A DNA stretch of 64,000 nucleotides from [Zimmermannella] alba NBRC 15616 (GTDB lineage: Bacteria; Actinomycetota; Actinomycetes; Actinomycetales; Microbacteriaceae). Below are positions 61,326 through 64,000 of this stretch, piece after piece (the stretch's first letter is position 1; every line of letters begins with the position of its first letter). Both the position numbers and the translations under genes were made by a program. The stretch lies in the NCBI RefSeq assembly GCF_001570905.1, contig NZ_BCSO01000001.1, positions 248,001-312,000 on the forward strand. Reading direction: 5' to 3'. The notes under the pieces are model-generated. The model did no database searches, was not told the origin of the DNA, and saw only the letters and a program-made list of their open reading frames with translations.

Positions 61326-62924
61326 GTGACCGGTCAATGGCAAGCACCCCAGCAGCCCAATCGGGGAGTTTCGCAGTACGGACAGCCTGTGCTCGGAGCC
61401 GATGGCCGGCCCGCCGCAGGGCCTGGGGCTTCGCCGGGTGCCTCGCAGGCGGGATGGCATCAGGGCCAGCCTGCTGCGCAGATGCAGCCGAGCGCGGGAC
61501 AGAACCCGCAGTATCGCCAGAACGCGCCCTACGGGCAGGCTCCCGGCTACGGCCAGCCCCAGCAGCAGCCCTATGGCCAGGCACAGCAGTCCTACCAGCA
61601 GCCGCGTGCTCCGCAGCAGCCGTACGGACAGTACGCTCAGCCAGCTGGCATGCAGCCCTACGGCGCTCAGCAGGCGAGTGGCTACCGCCAGGGCGGCTTC
61701 GCATCGCCGAACGCCTACGGTGCGGTCGCACAACCTCAATCACAGCAGGCGCACCTCCACAGTCGCTTTCTTGAAGCCGCACCGCCCAAGCGTGAGAACG
61801 TCGGCATGGTGGCTGTCACGATTATCGTGGGCGTGATTGCTGCCATCGTGCTCGCGTTCTTTCTGTTCATGATGTGGATGAGCGGAAATGGTCTGGCTGC
61901 CGCGATTAGCGTTCTCGTCGCGGTGCTTCCCATCTCGTTCGTGTGGCTTGTTGTCTGGTTTATCGACCGCTGGGAGCCTGAGCCTCCGTCTTACCTCTTT
62001 GCTGCCGTATTTTGGGGTGGTGGTATCGCGGTCGGGTTGACCTTCTTGCTCAACTTCGTCTTCATGATGCCCGTCTTCGCCCTGCTCGGCTGGGAACAGG
62101 AAGCCGCCGGCGCTGTCGTTGGTGCACCTCTTACGGAAGAGTGGTCAAAGGGACTCGGGCTGTTGCTCATTGCCTTTGCTGCGAAGCGTCACCTCAATAA
62201 CCCGGTCGACGGCATCGTGTATGGCGCGCTCATGGGCGCGGGGTTCGCCTTCACTGAAAACATCCTGTACTTCAGCGGTGCCCTCGCCGAGTATGGCGTT
62301 GCCGGGATCACGCAGCAGTTCTTTGTCCGCGGTATTGCGTTGCCGCTGCTGCACCCTATCTGTGTGTCGATGACGGGTCTTGCCGTGGGGTATGCGGCAC
62401 GTCGTGGGGGAGCCTTCCGCATCATCCTTGCTTGGCACCTCGGTCTCATCCCCGGGATGCTGCTCCACTTCGCGTGGAACTCGACCGCCACGCTCGCAGG
62501 TGCCGCATCCACCGAGGACGAAGCGTTCTCGACGCTCCTCATTGGCTTTTTTGGCATCATGGTTCCGGCCTTCGTCGGCTGGATCGTGCTCGTGGGACTC
62601 TTGCGTCGCGGTGAGTCGAAGTTCACACGCTCCCGCATCCAGGATTACGCAGCGGTCGGATGGTATTCACCCGCCGAGGTTGACATGCTCTCGACGATGC
62701 GTGGCCGCAGTGCCGCCCGTCGTTGGGCGCGTCACATGGGGCCGGGCGTCGGCAAGGACATGCGCGAGTTCATCTCTGAATCGACGCACCTCGCCGTGTG
62801 CCGGTACCGAATCCTCAAGTCTCCGAATGAGCAGCGCTATCGCCTCGATGAGAAGGAAACCCTCGACATCCTGAGCTCGCTGCGCACGCGCCTCAATCAG
62901 GCCCAGCAGCATCGTTTCGGCTAG
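61326..62924 (+). CDS. PrsW-family intramembrane protease, copy 2, with a Gln/Tyr/Pro-rich N-terminus
   Basis: 532 residues, GTG start at 61326. The first 145 residues are disordered and rich in Gln, Pro, Tyr, Gly and Ala (repeats such as PYGQ, GYGQPQQQ). Eight hydrophobic segments follow from about 158 to 425. Protease motifs match copy 1: TEEWSKGLGLLL (about 269-280), FAFTENILYF (about 307-316), LLHPICVSMTG with its histidine (about 343-353) and HFAWN (about 379-383). The tail GWYSPAEVDMLSTMRGRSAARRWARH is homologous to that of copy 1. Two tandem genes probably come from a duplication. Substrate unknown. Confidence 0.88.
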   Translation: MTGQWQAPQQPNRGVSQYGQPVLGADGRPAAGPGASPGASQAGWHQGQPAAQMQPSAGQNPQYRQNAPYGQAPGYGQPQQQPYGQAQQSYQQPRAPQQPYGQYAQPAGMQPYGAQQASGYRQGGFASPNAYGAVAQPQSQQAHLHSRFLEAAPPKRENVGMVAVTIIVGVIAAIVLAFFLFMMWMSGNGLAAAISVLVAVLPISFVWLVVWFIDRWEPEPPSYLFAAVFWGGGIAVGLTFLLNFVFMMPVFALLGWEQEAAGAVVGAPLTEEWSKGLGLLLIAFAAKRHLNNPVDGIVYGALMGAGFAFTENILYFSGALAEYGVAGITQQFFVRGIALPLLHPICVSMTGLAVGYAARRGGAFRIILAWHLGLIPGMLLHFAWNSTATLAGAASTEDEAFSTLLIGFFGIMVPAFVGWIVLVGLLRRGESKFTRSRIQDYAAVGWYSPAEVDMLSTMRGRSAARRWARHMGPGVGKDMREFISESTHLAVCRYRILKSPNEQRYRLDEKETLDILSSLRTRLNQAQQHRFG

Positions 62925-62953
62925 ACGGAGCGATTCCACAGCGTTTCCCGCGC

Positions 62954-62959
62954 TACGCT
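62954..62959 (+). promoter_or_regulatory. Possible -10 box of the FKBP gene
   Basis: TACGCT, 37 nt before the ATG at 62997; AAGGAG at about 62987. Confidence 0.35.
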
Positions 62960-62996
62960 TCGACCGACCCAACTCGCCCCCAATCAAGGAGCAGAC

Positions 62997-63368
62997 ATGG
63001 ACATGAACCGTACCAAGCCTGAGATCGACGCCCCCGAGGGGCCAGCTCCCGCGGAGCTCGTCATTGAAGACATCATTGTCGGTGACGGCGCTGAGGCGCA
63101 GGCCAGCTCGACGGTCGACGTGCACTACCTCGGCGTTGAGTACGACTCGGGCGAGCAGTTCGACGCCTCGTGGGACCGCGGCTCGTCGATCGAGTTCCCG
63201 CTCTCGCGCCTCGTGAAGGGCTGGCAGGAGGGCATCCCCGGCATGAAGGTTGGCGGTCGCCGCAAGCTCATCGTCCCGCCGGCGCTCGCCTACGGTCCGG
63301 CCGGCATGGGTCACCCACTTTCGGGCAAGACCCTCATCTTCGTCATCGACCTGCTCGGTGTGAAGTAG
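62997..63368 (+). CDS. FKBP-type peptidyl-prolyl cis-trans isomerase
   Basis: 123 residues, ATG at 62997 (a second ATG follows at residue 3). A single FKBP domain of about 100 residues: [22 protein letters not shown] (about 42-63), [29 protein letters not shown], and [25 protein letters not shown] at the end. The active-site W (VKGW), Y and F are present. No signal peptide, so cytoplasmic. It helps fold proline-containing proteins. Confidence 0.93.
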   Translation: MDMNRTKPEIDAPEGPAPAELVIEDIIVGDGAEAQASSTVDVHYLGVEYDSGEQFDASWDRGSSIEFPLSRLVKGWQEGIPGMKVGGRRKLIVPPALAYGPAGMGHPLSGKTLIFVIDLLGVK

Positions 63369-63381
63369 GCGCGGACTTGCT

Positions 63382-63413
63382 CGACAGGCCGCTCGGACTC
63401 GGGCGGCCTGTCG
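63382..63413 (+). terminator. 11-bp hairpin after the FKBP gene
   Basis: CGACAGGCCGC (63382-63392), loop 10, GCGGCCTGTCG (63403-63413), then CGTTTCC. It begins 13 nt after the stop. Confidence 0.75.
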
Positions 63414-63464
63414 CGTTTCCGACGGCTCTTCTCCCGTGCGGTCGCTGGCTTGTCTACTCGGTGG

Positions 63465-63470
63465 TAGCAT
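63465..63470 (+). promoter_or_regulatory. Likely -10 box of rpsO
   Basis: TAGCAT, 90 nt before the ATG. S15 often controls its own mRNA through the leader, but I cannot identify a known S15-binding fold in these 89 nt. Confidence 0.4.
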
Positions 63471-63559
63471 TGACAAGTTGCCGTCCACCGGCCGCGGAAC
63501 CAGAGAGCTCACACATCGGGTGTTGGGCGCCGCGCAACGGACACGAAAGGGAGAGCCAC

Positions 63560-63829
63560 ATGGCACTCAACGCCGAAATCAAGAAGCAGATCATCGACGA
63601 GTACGCAACGCACCCCGGTGACACCGGCTCGCCCGAGGTCCAGATCGCGATCATGTCGTACCGCATCAAGGAGCTCACCGAGCACCTCAAGTCGCACAAA
63701 CACGACCACCACTCGCGCCGTGGCCTGCTCCTGCTCGTCGGCCAGCGCCGCCGCATGCTCGGTTACCTCGCAAAGGTTGACATTGAGCGTTACCGTTCGC
63801 TCATCGAGCGCCTCGGTCTCCGCCGATAA
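63560..63829 (+). CDS. rpsO: Ribosomal protein uS15
   Basis: 89 residues from the ATG at 63560, with GAAAGGGAGAG upstream. The signature [40 protein letters not shown] binds the three-way junction of 16S rRNA helices 20-22. The end [22 protein letters not shown] is normal. In many bacteria pnp follows; here a terminator and a gene with a different opening come next. Confidence 0.98.
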   Translation: MALNAEIKKQIIDEYATHPGDTGSPEVQIAIMSYRIKELTEHLKSHKHDHHSRRGLLLLVGQRRRMLGYLAKVDIERYRSLIERLGLRR

Positions 63830-63851
63830 CACTTCGCGCCACAATCTTTCG

Positions 63852-63881
63852 CATCGCCCCGGGCTACGGCCTGGGGCGATG
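63852..63881 (+). terminator. Terminator after rpsO
   Basis: CATCGCCCC (63852-63860) pairs with GGGGCGATG (63873-63881); inner GGC/GCC adds three pairs. TTGCGTTGTTG follows. Confidence 0.75.
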
Positions 63882-63930
63882 TTGCGTTGTTGGGTGTTGA
63901 CCGTGGCGCGGCGCGCGGTGCGCGCAAACG

Positions 63931-63936
63931 TAAACT
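63931..63936 (+). promoter_or_regulatory. -10 box of the last gene
   Basis: TAAACT, 6 nt before the ATG at 63943. Leaderless type. Confidence 0.4.
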
Positions 63937-63942
63937 GGAACT

Positions 63943-64000
63943 ATGCCCGCATCCCATGAATTCACGCTGAACCCTGCCGGAATCCCGGATATGACTCCCG
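63943..64000 (+). CDS. Start of an unidentified gene cut by the right edge
   Basis: Only 19 codons are visible, beginning MPASHEFTLNPAGIPDMTP. They do not resemble the start of polynucleotide phosphorylase, which often follows rpsO. The case for a gene is the TAAACT box 6 nt upstream, like other starts in this window. No function is assigned. Confidence 0.45.
   Translation, partial: MPASHEFTLNPAGIPDMTP

Overview
The window reads as one contiguous stretch of core chromosome from a high-GC Gram-positive bacterium (Actinomycetota). Within that phylum the gene content fits Micrococcales, most likely Microbacteriaceae or a close relative. The signs are a strong C/G bias at third codon positions, a Rho with a long disordered insertion, an LmeA-like DUF2993 protein, a mycothiol-type DinB protein, actinobacterial ProS/ArgS variants, an F-type ATP synthase with an epsilon subunit of only 90 residues, and many start codons sitting 6-10 nt behind a TANNNT box (leaderless style). 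The genus is a guess. I see no insertion sequence, prophage, integrase, CRISPR array, rRNA or plasmid feature. No gap between genes exceeds about 300 bases.

Layout. 1-2440: a secreted TPM-domain protein that runs off the left edge, a small double-DivIVA-motif protein, a perfect terminator and tRNA-Arg(CCG). 2580-13168: argS, a DUF2993 lipoprotein-like gene, then lysA-hom-thrC-thrB (lysine/threonine branch of the aspartate pathway) followed by rho-prfA. 13227-14771: cysK-cysE on the opposite strand, splitting prfA from prmC. 14955-25298: prmC, tsaC, a WecA-type sugar-phosphate transferase, an AtpI-like protein and the complete atpBEFHAGDC operon. 25295-30845: yaaA, a membrane protein with a YGQQ tail, then a DUF4192 gene fused by a 1-nt overlap to an EccC/FtsK-type double ATPase. 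30832-33462: asparaginase and a GABA-type aminotransferase on the minus strand.

33642-37290: dxr, a site-2 protease and ispG (MEP isoprenoid pathway with the usual embedded RIP metalloprotease). 37489-43002: a tightly overlapping MoxR - DUF58 - small membrane - vWA - vWA - TPR-like operon. 43039-49597: proS, nusA, ylxR, infB, rbfA (translation and transcription factors). 49619-51552: mutY and a ketopantoate-reductase-like gene on the minus strand. 51625-54399: truB, two small membrane proteins and ribF. 54430-59839: a DinB/MDMPI protein (minus), a SNF2 helicase, aspA and a YtxH-like protein (minus). 59935-64000: two adjacent PrsW-family membrane proteases, an FKBP prolyl isomerase, rpsO, and the first 19 codons of an unidentified gene.

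Most of the region is housekeeping. The less ordinary elements are the DUF4192/EccC-like pair without any other type VII secretion gene, the two PrsW paralogues that share an extra C-terminal domain, three unrelated proteins with Gln/Tyr/Gly/Pro-rich disordered segments, a pair of mutually exclusive hairpins at the infB ribosome binding site, a terminator-like hairpin buried in the start of yaaA, a CTG start for atpB, and the high density of leaderless-type starts.
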